Notes: generated by a model from the sequence alone, not told the origin. 64,000 nucleotides of DNA from Longicatena caecimuris (GCF_004341945.1 NZ_SMBP01000001.1:252611-316610); one strand, 5' to 3'. Positions 35,045-45,052 are shown, numbered from the stretch's first letter. Program-made: numbers and translations.

Positions 35045-38000
35045 TTATTCCTCATCCTTCTGTATACGTATTAGTTTCTTGACCAAGCAGGAGGTTTCTT
35101 TATCAACAACTCCTTCCACATACAGATAATTCCCCTTGATTAGATCATCAGCATGTAGTTCATAAATATTTGGCATACAAACCAAATCAAACTTCCCTGT
35201 TTCATCAGCTCCTACCACAAACATCATTAAATGACCATTCTTTGTACGGAACTGTTTGGTACGCTCAACCATACAAATGAATTTCACATAAGAATGCAAA
35301 TGTGAGGTCAATGCAATTAAAGGCACCAAACCTTGCTGCATTTTATCACGCAATGCCGTAATCGGATGAGCAGATAAGTAAAAGCCTAGCATCTCTTTTT
35401 CACGTTCAGCGCGCTGTGCCGCATTTTCTTTTAAAGAAGTTAATGCCGGCTTGCTTACTAATTCAAAATCAAATAATATTTGATCTTGATCCTCAATCTT
35501 CACCAGATCTCCATAACGTATTGCATCATCTAAAGATGCTAACAAAGAACTGCGATTGATCTTGAATTCGTCCAATGCCCCGGCAAATATCAGCATTTCC
35601 ATTGTTTTTTTACCAAGCTTTTGCCCTTCCATACGCGCCACAAAATCAAAGAAATCTTTGAAGTTCCCACGTTTTTGACGTTCTTCAATTAGGACATTAG
35701 ATACCGCATTGCCAATACCTTTAATACCAACAAGAGGAAAGCGCAATGCATTGCCTTCTATTTCATACTGGTTACTGCTTTGATTTACTGATGGCAACAA
35801 TATTTCAATATGTCGTTTTCTTGCTTCAAAAACATATTCACTCGTCTTGGTTTCTGAACCTATCACACTATTCAACAAAGCGGTAAAGAAGTACAAAGGT
35901 GCATTGGCTTTCAAATACGCCATCTGATAAGCAATCATACCATAAGCAACAGAATGTGAACGATTAAAACCATAATTCGCAAATTTCATGATCAATTCAT
36001 AGACACGTATTGCCAAGCTCTCTTCATAACCTTTTTGTTTAGCACCTTCGACAAAATCTTCTCGTAAACTTTGTAATTCCTTACCTTTTTTCTTTGATAT
36101 CGCCTTTCGCAAGTTATCCGCTTTGCCAAGTGAGAAGCCAGCCATTGTTTGAGCAATCTGCATGACCTGTTCCTGATAAATCATAACGCCATAAGTGTTT
36201 TCTAAAATCGGCTTTAAATCAGGATGTAGATAATCTACTTTTTCAGGATGTGTACGGCATTCCAAATAGCGAGGTATATTTTCCATCGGTCCAGGTCGAA
36301 AAAGTGCTACCGTAGCCACAATATCTTCAAAACAAGTCGGTTTCATCTTACGGATTAAATTTTTCATCCCTTCACTTTCTAATTGAAAGACTCCGACCGT
36401 ATCTACTGATCGAATGAGCTGATACGTTTTCGCATCGTCTAAAGGGATATGCATGATATCTAAACGTTTCTCTTTCGCATTAATCTGATGGACAATTTCA
36501 TCAATAATGGTCAGATTACGCAATCCCAGAAAGTCCATTTTGATAAGTCCCAATTCTTCCAAGTACTCCATCGTGAATTGTGTGGCACACATTCCTTCAT
36601 CTACATCAATTAATGGACAAACATTAGAAATATCCTCATTGCTTAAAATTATACCGGCAGCATGCAAAGAGGAGTGACGCGGCAAACCTTCCAATTGCAA
36701 AGCAATGGCAAACAGCTTCCGCATTTGTTCACCGCTGTTGATCATTTGTTTGAATTTCACACGTTCCTGATAAGCATCCTGTAAAGTTACTTTGGGCCGA
36801 TTTGGTACTAATTTACATAACAAATCAATCTGTCTTGGGGCAACTTGCATCGCTTTTCCTACATCGCGAAGTACCTGTTTTGCAGCCAAGGTATTAAATG
36901 TAATAATATGTGACACATGATGTTCTCCGTATAAATCATGCACATAGGCGATCACTTCATCTCTTCGATCATCTGGAAAATCGGTATCGATATCCGGCAT
37001 AGAAACACGTTCAGGGTTTAAAAAACGCTCAAACAACAAATGGTAGCGAATCGGATCGGCATGAGTAATTCCTAAACAATAGGCGACTAATGAACCGGCA
37101 GCACTACCACGGCCTGGCCCAATGTAAATATCTTGCGTTTTTGCAAAACGGATAAAATCCCAGACTATTAAAAAGTAATCTGCATATCCCATAGAAATGA
37201 TAACATCCAATTCATAACGCAGACGCTGTTCATAAACAGATGGGATTTTCTGATATTGCATCCTTTTCTCAAGTCCTTTATGACAAAGCCTGCGTAAGAA
37301 TTCCTCACTGCTCATACCATAACGATTTTTGAATTTAGGTAAAATGGCCTTTGGAAATTTCATTTCAACATGACACATCCGAGCAATTTTATCACTGGCT
37401 GCCAGATCATCTTCATCGTATAGTTCTACCATTTCTTCTTTCGAGCGGAAATATCGCTTTGGGCTATAATTCAGCATCTTATCATCTAAAGATACCCCTT
37501 GATTGATAGCACATAGTGTTTTATAGCTTTCTTCACCTTTCGCTTCATCAAAATATATACGAGATAAAGCCGTCGTTGGTATTTGCATCTGTTGACATAA
37601 TGCTTTTAAAAGTCGGTTCTTTTGTCGTAATAACGGGCTGTCGTTACGAGAGATTGCTACATAGAAAGTCGCGAAACTTTCCTTACACCGTTGCAAAAAG
37701 GCTGCCAAATGTTCCATCTCTTCTTTTATGAGATATGTTTCCATCTGATTTTGGTCACCATTTGTTAAGACGACACAATCTTTCGTATACGTTAACAACT
37801 CTTCCATTGTTAACTGTTCTTTCCGTTCTTTTGTATTTAGCATTGTAGATAATTTCATCAACGCTTGATAACCATCATCATTTTTGGCCAATAGTATAAA
37901 GCCAAATATTCCCTCTTCTTCAGCCACCTCTACTTCCATACCAAAGATTGGCTGAATATCAGCTTTCTTAGCCATATGATAAAAGGCCATGGCTCCATGC

Positions 38001-38128
38001 ATAACTTCTTTGTCACAAAGTGCTACCGCATGATAGCCATACCGCTTAGCACTGTCAACGATCTTTTGTATGGTCATCGTACTTTGCAGCAAGGTATAAC
38101 AGCTGCGCACATGCAGATGTACACTCAT
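35045..38128 (-). CDS. dnaE: DNA polymerase III alpha subunit DnaE
   Basis: Second, DnaE-type replicative polymerase of Gram-positives, used with PolC for lagging-strand initiation. The 1027-residue protein has an N-terminal PHP domain, catalytic acidic residues in MPDIDTDFPDDRRDEV, the fingers/beta-clamp region and a C-terminal OB fold (YVKFICMVERTKQFRTKNGHLMMFV). The PHP metal-binding motif is altered: HLHVRSCYTLLQS where the family has HxHxHS, and CDKEVMHG where it has DHG, so PHP proofreading activity is probably lost. ATG at 38128 follows AGAGGTGATG. It stands alone with 330 bp downstream and about 290 bp upstream free of genes. Confidence 0.96.
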   Translation of the reverse strand: MSVHLHVRSCYTLLQSTMTIQKIVDSAKRYGYHAVALCDKEVMHGAMAFYHMAKKADIQPIFGMEVEVAEEEGIFGFILLAKNDDGYQALMKLSTMLNTKERKEQLTMEELLTYTKDCVVLTNGDQNQMETYLIKEEMEHLAAFLQRCKESFATFYVAISRNDSPLLRQKNRLLKALCQQMQIPTTALSRIYFDEAKGEESYKTLCAINQGVSLDDKMLNYSPKRYFRSKEEMVELYDEDDLAASDKIARMCHVEMKFPKAILPKFKNRYGMSSEEFLRRLCHKGLEKRMQYQKIPSVYEQRLRYELDVIISMGYADYFLIVWDFIRFAKTQDIYIGPGRGSAAGSLVAYCLGITHADPIRYHLLFERFLNPERVSMPDIDTDFPDDRRDEVIAYVHDLYGEHHVSHIITFNTLAAKQVLRDVGKAMQVAPRQIDLLCKLVPNRPKVTLQDAYQERVKFKQMINSGEQMRKLFAIALQLEGLPRHSSLHAAGIILSNEDISNVCPLIDVDEGMCATQFTMEYLEELGLIKMDFLGLRNLTIIDEIVHQINAKEKRLDIMHIPLDDAKTYQLIRSVDTVGVFQLESEGMKNLIRKMKPTCFEDIVATVALFRPGPMENIPRYLECRTHPEKVDYLHPDLKPILENTYGVMIYQEQVMQIAQTMAGFSLGKADNLRKAISKKKGKELQSLREDFVEGAKQKGYEESLAIRVYELIMKFANYGFNRSHSVAYGMIAYQMAYLKANAPLYFFTALLNSVIGSETKTSEYVFEARKRHIEILLPSVNQSSNQYEIEGNALRFPLVGIKGIGNAVSNVLIEERQKRGNFKDFFDFVARMEGQKLGKKTMEMLIFAGALDEFKINRSSLLASLDDAIRYGDLVKIEDQDQILFDFELVSKPALTSLKENAAQRAEREKEMLGFYLSAHPITALRDKMQQGLVPLIALTSHLHSYVKFICMVERTKQFRTKNGHLMMFVVGADETGKFDLVCMPNIYELHADDLIKGNYLYVEGVVDKETSCLVKKLIRIQKDEE

Positions 38129-38389
38129 GACATCACCTCTTTCATTCTTATATTTTATCATGTATAAAAGAAAACTTGAACCTCTTCCACAGATTTCCTA
38201 AAGATTACATTGAGAATATCATTTCCCTAACCATTTAGATTCCCTTTTCATTACATGTATGCACATACTACGTCCTTATAACGTAAGGAATACACATACT
38301 TATCTCTACCTTTTCATTTGGCAGGGAATTTCATCATAAGTTCACTCATAAAATGGTAGTTAAATAGTTTCTAAAGTACAGAAAACATG

Positions 38390-38443
38390 AAAAAAGTCTT
38401 ATAACTATCGTTATACTACTACATAACAACAGTTTCAAGACTT
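38390..38443 (-). terminator. Long hairpin terminator after nrnA
   Basis: Minus-strand base stem AAGTCTT/AAGACTT (38437-38443 with 38394-38400) enclosing a second 12-bp stem with an 8-nt loop, followed by six T (38390-38395). The two-part stem is unusually long for an intrinsic terminator. The 38162-38389 stretch beyond it shows no gene and only a poor promoter for dnaE. Confidence 0.75.
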
Positions 38444-38448
38444 TTTAT

Positions 38449-39399
38449 TTATTCATCAATGCGTTTTAATAATTCCTGTAATAAGCGATTAATGTCATCC
38501 TTCTTTAATCCCTTAACCCCACAGGCAAAGCGATGTCCACCACCATGATAAGTATTGGCAATATCATTGATCGTTTTTTGGCGAGAGCGCAGGCTACCAT
38601 TATAGATTGCGTTACCATCAGCATCTCGTTCTTTTTCAATAAATAAGGCCCATGCTTCAAATTCCTGTACACCACCCATAACAAATACTTTTTCCTTCGC
38701 CTCATCAAACGTCAGTCCATAATGCTCGTAATCTTCTTTGGATACGATCATATAGGCTAATTTCTCTTCTAAGACACTGCAATTCGCACGAATATAATTT
38801 TCATAACGATATAGACGCAGACTTGTCGAAAAATTGTCTTCATTTGCCTTAGCTACATCCACACCACATGTTAATAAATAAGCAGCCACGTGGAACGTAT
38901 CTGGTGTCATGGTTGAAATAGAAAAACGTAAAGTGTCAGCAATTAAACCACCATATAAATATTGTGCACACAGTGCAGATATACGAATACCTTTTTGCAT
39001 AAACATATCTGCTAATATTTCACATGTAGCACCTTTCAGATCCTGAATAATTTCTACATCGGCAAATGTTTCGACATAAATATGATGGTCTATTTTCAAT
39101 CGATAGGCAGCGTTTAGAAAGCGTTCATCATCCACGCGGGCACTATTCGCCGTATCCAAGATAATAGCGAGACTTTGTGTTATTGTTCCATCATCTACAA
39201 CATCCATTGCGGGAAAATTGCCGTCACGTGAACCGCTTCCACTCGACCCTAAAGCATATACCTGCTTTTTGGGATATGTATCTTGAATCCACTGTTTGAG
39301 ACCAAACTGTGAACCCAAGGCATCACTGTCTGGAGAAACATGACGATATATCGTGATAATGTCATATTGCTCAACTAAATCAAACAGTGCTTGATACAT
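38449..39399 (-). CDS. nrnA: DHH-family phosphoesterase, NrnA-like (nanoRNase/pAp phosphatase)
   Basis: Degrades short RNA oligonucleotides and pAp; the 316-residue protein belongs to the DHH/DHHA1 family. Motif I RHVSPDSDALGS (about 23-34), motif II ILDTANSARVDD, motif III LKIDHHIYVE and the DHHA1 GGGHRFACGVKG are intact, with two divergent residues in motif I (the usual HxxPDGDA.GS has Arg for His and Ser for Gly). ATG at 39399 follows AGGTG; a GTG three codons upstream is less likely. Gene order dnaE-nrnA-ackA is like that of Bacillus (ytqI). Ends in a long terminator. Confidence 0.92.
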   Translation of the reverse strand: MYQALFDLVEQYDIITIYRHVSPDSDALGSQFGLKQWIQDTYPKKQVYALGSSGSGSRDGNFPAMDVVDDGTITQSLAIILDTANSARVDDERFLNAAYRLKIDHHIYVETFADVEIIQDLKGATCEILADMFMQKGIRISALCAQYLYGGLIADTLRFSISTMTPDTFHVAAYLLTCGVDVAKANEDNFSTSLRLYRYENYIRANCSVLEEKLAYMIVSKEDYEHYGLTFDEAKEKVFVMGGVQEFEAWALFIEKERDADGNAIYNGSLRSRQKTINDIANTYHGGGHRFACGVKGLKKDDINRLLQELLKRIDE

Positions 39400-39400
39400 C

Positions 39401-40597
39401 TTATTCACCTAACAATGCAAAGGTATCACGCGCAATCATCAGTTCTTCATTAGTAGGAATCAACCACACCTGAACCTTACTTTCTGGTTTTGATAATAAT
39501 AGCTCTTTTCCACGGCTTTTTGCATTCAATTCTTCATCTAAGACAATACCAAATGCATCCTTCAAACGTTCGCATACCAAACGGCGAATATTCGTATCGT
39601 TTTCTCCAATACCACCAGTAAAGACGATAGCATCCGCACCACCAAGCTGTGCATAATAGCCACCTACTGTATTGATAACACGATTCACATATACTTCCGT
39701 TGTTAAGATGGCACTTTCATTGCCTTCCTTGCAAGCATCTTCAATATCACGTGCATCAGAACTAATGCCCGAAACGCCTAGCATACCTGATTGCTTATTC
39801 ATAACCGTATCCATTTCATCAGGAGTTAATCCTTCTTTTTTCATGACATACGTAACGATAGCAGGATCAATATCACCGCAGCGTGTTCCCATCATCACAC
39901 CAGCCAATGGCGTAAAGCCCATGGATGTATTAATAGATTTTCCACCATCTACAGCAGTAATCGATGCGCCATTTCCTAAATGACAAGTAATGATCTTAGT
40001 ATCCTTCACATCCTTGTTCATTAATTCTGCACAACGTAAGGATACATATTTATGAGAAGTTCCGTGGAAACCATAACGACGAATCTTATATTCATCATAA
40101 TAACGCATTGGCAATGCATAAATATAGCTTTCTTTTGGCATTGTCTGATGGAATGCCGTATCAAAAACGAACACATGTTTACAGCTTGGCAGGTTTTCTT
40201 TGAATGCGTTATACCCAACTAAACCAGCTGGGTTATGTAATGGTGCTAAGTCATTTAAAGATGCAAATTTAGCAACTACATCATCTGTTACAGGTACACT
40301 TTCTTTAAAGATTTCTCCACCATGTACAGCACGATGACCTGCGCCAACGATTTCATCTAAGCTATTGACAATCTTATATTCTACCAAAGCTTCCAACAAT
40401 AAAGCCACTGCTTTTGTATGATCTGGGATAGGCAATGTTTTTTTAATTTTCTCACCATCTACTTTAATGGTAAACATCGCATCTTCAAAACCGATTTTTT
40501 CGACGATACCACTCGTTAATACCGTCTCAGATGGCATTTCAAACAACTGGAATTTTAATGATGAACTACCTGCGTTCACTGAAATAATTTTAGACAT
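39401..40597 (-). CDS. ackA: Acetate kinase
   Basis: Makes acetate and ATP from acetyl phosphate and ADP, the main substrate-level ATP step in acetogenic fermentation; the partner pta is not in the window. The 398-residue ASKHA protein has NAGSSSLKFQL (6-16), RYGFHGTSHKYVS, the catalytic Arg region HNPAG, and HLGNGASITAVDGGKS. All active-site residues are present, length is normal (about 400). It is 16 bp downstream of ylxM and ends just before nrnA. Confidence 0.97.
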   Translation of the reverse strand: MSKIISVNAGSSSLKFQLFEMPSETVLTSGIVEKIGFEDAMFTIKVDGEKIKKTLPIPDHTKAVALLLEALVEYKIVNSLDEIVGAGHRAVHGGEIFKESVPVTDDVVAKFASLNDLAPLHNPAGLVGYNAFKENLPSCKHVFVFDTAFHQTMPKESYIYALPMRYYDEYKIRRYGFHGTSHKYVSLRCAELMNKDVKDTKIITCHLGNGASITAVDGGKSINTSMGFTPLAGVMMGTRCGDIDPAIVTYVMKKEGLTPDEMDTVMNKQSGMLGVSGISSDARDIEDACKEGNESAILTTEVYVNRVINTVGGYYAQLGGADAIVFTGGIGENDTNIRRLVCERLKDAFGIVLDEELNAKSRGKELLLSKPESKVQVWLIPTNEELMIARDTFALLGE

Positions 40598-40613
40598 TTC
40601 TGCTTTCCTCCTG

Positions 40614-40931
40614 CTAATTTTCCAATTTTTCTAATTCCTCAACCAGTGTACAGATTTCTGCATCACCGACTGCTTTTATTTTATCATAGATTTTGATTCT
40701 TGTTTCATAATTTTGCACAAGATGAAGTTTTTTCTCATACTCCTGTAAGATCAAAGAACTGCGTTTCATATGATCACTTACTGCTGAGCGCGAAATCGCT
40801 AACGTTTCCGCAATTTCCGAAAGTGAAAAATCTTCTTGATAATATAATTTCATCACTTCTGCTTGTTTCTCGGTTAAAAGTGTTTCATAAAAATCAAGCA
40901 GTGCGTTCATCTCTTCGGTTTTTTCGATCAT
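40614..40931 (-). CDS. ylxM: YlxM/p13-like DNA-binding protein of the SRP locus
   Basis: 105-residue helix-turn-helix protein (UPF0122/p13) that is usually found just before ffh and is reported to modulate SRP-FtsY GTPase activity in streptococci. The central HTH reads LTEKQAEVMKLYYQEDFSLSEIAETLAISRSAVSDHMKRS, resembling sigma-70 region 4. Here it follows ftsY with a four-base overlap, whereas ffh is 21 kb away. So the ftsY-ylxM-ffh block has been split in this chromosome between ylxM and ffh. Confidence 0.88.
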   Translation of the reverse strand: MIEKTEEMNALLDFYETLLTEKQAEVMKLYYQEDFSLSEIAETLAISRSAVSDHMKRSSLILQEYEKKLHLVQNYETRIKIYDKIKAVGDAEICTLVEELEKLEN

Positions 40932-41896
40932 TCTTCTAATAATCCTTCACACATGCTATATAAGTAAGAATCAATATCGAACGGACGAAGATCATCCACC
41001 GTTTCTCCTAAACCGATATATTTTACAGGCAGACCTAATTGTTCACGTATCGCAATGACAATACCACCTTTTGCCGTACCATCTAGTTTCGTCAAGATAA
41101 TCCCTGTCACATTGGTCGTTTCTAAGAAAATCTGTGCCTGTGAGATACCATTTTGTCCGGTTGTTGCATCCAACACCAACCATACTTCATGCGGCGCACC
41201 AGGAATTTCACGTTCAATAACACGGCGCATTTTCTCCAGCTCTTTCATTAAATTCGCCTTATTCTGCAATCTTCCTGCTGTATCTCCAATCAAATAGTCA
41301 ATCTGATGTTCTTTCACATAGCGACACGCATCCACTAAAGCTGCACTTGGATCTCCGCCTTCGCGTCCCTTGATACAAGGCACATCTAAGCGTTGGGCCC
41401 AGGTTGCCAATTGATCTATCGCTCCTGCGCGGAATGTATCCGCTGCCGCCAAAGCAACACTACTTCCTTCTTCTTGAAAACGTTTGGTCAGTTTAGCCGT
41501 GGTGGTTGTTTTCCCACTGCCATTTACACCAACCATTAAGATCACCGTAGGACCATCTGTATTTTTATGAAAAGGAGCGTCCTCTTTTGCACAATACATA
41601 TCTCGCATAACTTCAATCAGACAATCGGTGATTTCATTAAATTTCTTCAATTTCCGATCCATTGCACGATTTTCTACTTCATCAACAATTTTCTGAGCTG
41701 TTTTTATACCGATATCTGCCTCTAGCAAGACAATCATCAATTCTTCTAAGAACGCTTCATCAACACCAGCAAATCCCACTGCTAAACGGCGAATACGTTC
41801 AGAAAACGATTTTTTTGATTTATTTAAACCACTTAGATAGCGATCACCATCCTTCTTGGATGAAAATGTATTTTTTAATTTTGATAAAATTCCCAT
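40928..41896 (-). CDS. ftsY: SRP receptor FtsY
   Basis: SRP receptor GTPase. The 322-residue protein lacks the long acidic A domain of E. coli, as in other Gram-positives; the N domain begins at about 30, G1 GVNGSGKTTTTAKLTKR (about 125-141), DTAGRLQNKANLM and TKLDGTAKGGIVIA follow. The start overlaps the smc stop (TAATG) and its stop overlaps ylxM (ATGA), so smc-ftsY-ylxM are translationally coupled. Confidence 0.97.
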   Translation of the reverse strand: MGILSKLKNTFSSKKDGDRYLSGLNKSKKSFSERIRRLAVGFAGVDEAFLEELMIVLLEADIGIKTAQKIVDEVENRAMDRKLKKFNEITDCLIEVMRDMYCAKEDAPFHKNTDGPTVILMVGVNGSGKTTTTAKLTKRFQEEGSSVALAAADTFRAGAIDQLATWAQRLDVPCIKGREGGDPSAALVDACRYVKEHQIDYLIGDTAGRLQNKANLMKELEKMRRVIEREIPGAPHEVWLVLDATTGQNGISQAQIFLETTNVTGIILTKLDGTAKGGIVIAIREQLGLPVKYIGLGETVDDLRPFDIDSYLYSMCEGLLEE

Positions 41897-44826
41897 TATG
41901 CACTCACCTCTTCTTTATCAATCATATGAATTGCATCCTGCAGCTTAACTTTCAACAGCTGCGACACACCATTTTGTTGCATGGTAACCCCATATAATGC
42001 ATCACATTGCGCCATTGTTCCCGGACGATGAGTCACTACGATAAACTGACTCTCTCCTCGGAATTGCCCAATGTATTTGGCAAATCGTTCAACATTCGCC
42101 TGATCAAGAGCAGCTTCTACCTCATCAAAGATGCACAGTGGCATCGTTCTCGCCTTTAGGATAGAAAAGAGCACACAGATCGCAATCAAACTCTTTTCAC
42201 CACCAGAGAAAAGGCGAATATTTTGTACGGTCTTTCCTGGAGGCTGGACATCAATATCGATGCCGGTATTTAACACATCCTGTGGATCCACCATGAACAA
42301 TCTAGCTTTACCACCGCCAAACAAGGCTCGGAAAACATCATTTAACTGCGCATTGATCTTATCAAACATCTCTTTAAACTGTTTGATCATGATTTCATCC
42401 ATCTCATCGATTGCGGTAAGAATCTTATCCTTTGCCGCCAATAAATCTTCGCGCTGTTTCGATAAAAAGGTAAAGCGTTCACTCACCTCTTCATATTCTT
42501 TCGGCGCATCTAAATTTACATTTCCTAACGCCGCAATTTCCTGGCGCAACACGACAACACGTCTGCGAGCTTCCTCCATATCTGTATCTAATTTCATGCT
42601 CTGCGCATATTCAAACGTCATTTCATAAGTAGAACTCAAACGCTCCATACTTGTTTCTAACCGTGTTTCAGCTTTAGCTTGTGCGACTTCTACTTCGCGC
42701 ATTTCATTCTGTAACACATTAAGCTCTCGACGTAATTGGCGAATCTGTCCATCCTTACGTTCCACTTCGTTTCCGGCTTTTAAACGACGTTCACGCTTGC
42801 TCTTCATCTGTGAGGTAATATCATCAATCTTAGAATGCACCGCGGAAAGCTTGACGACGATATCATCTTCCATCAGCGCACTATCTGCTAAATCTTCCTG
42901 CGGGGCAATTTGCTCGTAATCCGCCTTTAAACGATCATATTTCGCCCATTTTGCCTTAACGATAGGATCTAGCTGCGCACTGGATATCTGCATCTGCACA
43001 AAATCGGTACGCAAGCGTTCTTTTTTGCTTTGCAAAGCTGTTAGCTGATTCTTTAAGCCATCAACTTTCATGCTTTGACCATCTAGGCTTTGCAACACCT
43101 GATTCAATTCTTTTTGTATCGTTAAAGGAGTTGCTTGATTACGAGTACGTCCACCTGTCATACTTCCCCCTTTATTAACGATATCTCCTTCAAGCGTTAC
43201 AATCTTATAGCCATAGCGCAACACCTTGGCAATCTCATTCGCATTCACCAGTTGGTCCACCACAATGACATTCCCAAACAATGCATCTCGCAAGGTGTTA
43301 AACCGTTCTTCATTTTCAACAAATTCACTCGCGATTCCTAAGAATCCTTCACAGTTTTCAGCCAACATGCGATGTTCTTTATTCATATAGCGTGGTTTCA
43401 TGACAGTTAAAGGTAAAAAGGTTGCTCTACCTGACTGATTTTTTTTCAAAAAAGAAATTGCATGCCGCGCAGATGCCTCATCTTTTGTTACAATATGATA
43501 CATTGCTCCAGCCAATGAATTTGAAATTGCCGTTTCATAATTCATCTGCGGTTTAAACAGTTGGGATACTACCCCTAAGATACCATTTAAATTTGCATCT
43601 AGTACTGCCTTGACCGCCTGTTGATGATTAAATGGCTGACGCGCTAAATTTTCTAATACATCCTTACGATTCTGCAAGCGATTCAAGATGGCATTCGCCT
43701 GTTGATTTTCTTGCAAACAATAAGAAATATCATTATCACATTTCGTCATTTCTTCCTTACGCAATGCCATATCCGTTTCCAAGTCTTGTAAACGGCGAGA
43801 ACGATCCTCATATTCATAATGAGCCTCTTCCATCATTGCTTTTAATTCTTTCGCTTTCTCTGCATTACTGGCAAATTCCAACGCATATTTACGCTTTTCA
43901 TCCATTTCGATCTTCCGCGTTTCCAACATACGGGCATCTTCACTTAATTTCGTAAAAGTTTCCTGTAATTTGGTGATTTCACGATCCAACTGATACATCT
44001 CATTCCGTAATTCACTATTTTGATTATCTTCTACGGAAATCGTTGTCTCATGCATCGCTTTTTGTGTGTCTAAATCAAAAGATTTCTTTTTCAGCTCTTC
44101 CATCTGCGTGTGCAGTTTTTCAATCTCATCCACTAACACACTAACCTCAATCTTTTCTAGTTCACTTTTTTTCTCAATATAAATATTCGCTTTCTTTGCC
44201 TGCCGCTTTAAAGGATTCACCTGACGTTCCAATTCCATAATGATATCTTCTAAACGAGACAGATTTTCCTGTGTTCGATTTAATTTGCCTAACGATTCAT
44301 TTTTACGTTTCTTATACTTAGCCACACCGGCTGCCTCTTCAAATAAAGCTCTTCGCTCTTCAGGCTTTGCATCCGCAAAAGCTGAAATATTTCCCTGTGA
44401 TATGATAGATAAAGAATCTCTTCCTAATCCAGTATCCATCACAAGATTAACGATATCTTTTAAACGGCATGGTGTCTTATTGATGAAATATTCGCCTTCA
44501 CCGCTTTGACGATGCAAACGACGGGTAACCTCAACCTCTTCAAAATCGACATTCATAATGTGACGCGAATTATCGAAGACTAAGGTCACTTCGGCCATAT
44601 TTACCGGTTTTCGTTCTGTAGAGCCATTAAAGATAACATCGCTCATACTTGTCCCACGCAGTGATTTTACGCTTTGCTCCCCCAACACCCAGCGAATGGC
44701 ATCATTGATATTACTTTTTCCGCAGCCATTTGGCCCTACGATACCAATGACATCAGAATCAAAGGTGATGATGGATTTATCCGCAAAGGATTTAAATCCC
44801 TGCAGTTCTATTCGTTTTAAAAACAT
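41896..44826 (-). CDS. smc: Chromosome partition protein SMC (short form)
   Basis: Condensin ATPase that organises chromosomes. The 976-residue protein has the N-terminal Walker A GPNGCGKSN (about 30-38), Q-loop, a hinge domain near 395-560 (LNGILGVVSQLF...GGSMTGG), and C-terminal signature LFSGGEKSL and Walker B CIFDEVEAALD. Standard SMC of Bacillus is about 1186 residues; here each coiled-coil arm is about 200 residues long, giving a shorter molecule as in Mollicutes. ATG 44826 follows GGAGG. It stands at the head of smc-ftsY-ylxM with a promoter at 44910-44918; rnc, usually upstream, is absent. Confidence 0.96.
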   Translation of the reverse strand: MFLKRIELQGFKSFADKSIITFDSDVIGIVGPNGCGKSNINDAIRWVLGEQSVKSLRGTSMSDVIFNGSTERKPVNMAEVTLVFDNSRHIMNVDFEEVEVTRRLHRQSGEGEYFINKTPCRLKDIVNLVMDTGLGRDSLSIISQGNISAFADAKPEERRALFEEAAGVAKYKKRKNESLGKLNRTQENLSRLEDIIMELERQVNPLKRQAKKANIYIEKKSELEKIEVSVLVDEIEKLHTQMEELKKKSFDLDTQKAMHETTISVEDNQNSELRNEMYQLDREITKLQETFTKLSEDARMLETRKIEMDEKRKYALEFASNAEKAKELKAMMEEAHYEYEDRSRRLQDLETDMALRKEEMTKCDNDISYCLQENQQANAILNRLQNRKDVLENLARQPFNHQQAVKAVLDANLNGILGVVSQLFKPQMNYETAISNSLAGAMYHIVTKDEASARHAISFLKKNQSGRATFLPLTVMKPRYMNKEHRMLAENCEGFLGIASEFVENEERFNTLRDALFGNVIVVDQLVNANEIAKVLRYGYKIVTLEGDIVNKGGSMTGGRTRNQATPLTIQKELNQVLQSLDGQSMKVDGLKNQLTALQSKKERLRTDFVQMQISSAQLDPIVKAKWAKYDRLKADYEQIAPQEDLADSALMEDDIVVKLSAVHSKIDDITSQMKSKRERRLKAGNEVERKDGQIRQLRRELNVLQNEMREVEVAQAKAETRLETSMERLSSTYEMTFEYAQSMKLDTDMEEARRRVVVLRQEIAALGNVNLDAPKEYEEVSERFTFLSKQREDLLAAKDKILTAIDEMDEIMIKQFKEMFDKINAQLNDVFRALFGGGKARLFMVDPQDVLNTGIDIDVQPPGKTVQNIRLFSGGEKSLIAICVLFSILKARTMPLCIFDEVEAALDQANVERFAKYIGQFRGESQFIVVTHRPGTMAQCDALYGVTMQQNGVSQLLKVKLQDAIHMIDKEEVSA

Positions 44827-44909
44827 AGGTGCCTCCATTCAAAAAGTCACGTATTGTCTGATAAATAATCATTACTAAAATACGAATCTGCTTTTTTATA
44901 CCGTTTTCT

Positions 44910-44918
44910 ATTATATCA
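44910..44918 (-). promoter_or_regulatory. Extended -10 promoter for smc-ftsY-ylxM
   Basis: Minus-strand TGA TATAAT (44910-44918), an extended -10, about 85 bp before smc. A TTGTAA hexamer lies 19 bp further upstream, so the -35 is weak or unconventional. Confidence 0.45.
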
Positions 44919-45052
44919 TGATTTTTCCCTTGTCTTACAAGATATTTTAAGATTCCCACATTTTTTCAATCAGCACTCTTACGGAAATGTGTTTCATATA
45001 GAGGACACTTCTTTATATGAGCGCTAAATAAATATTTCTTCGACAACCTTCG

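Noticed and set aside
38162..38389. Gene or RNA in the gap upstream of dnaE
   Set aside because: No open frame with ribosome binding site, no conserved RNA pattern; only a weak TTCAAG-17-TAAAAT pair for dnaE.
42131..42628. Plus-strand open frame of 165 codons
   Set aside because: Lies antisense to smc C-terminal coding region; no independent signals.
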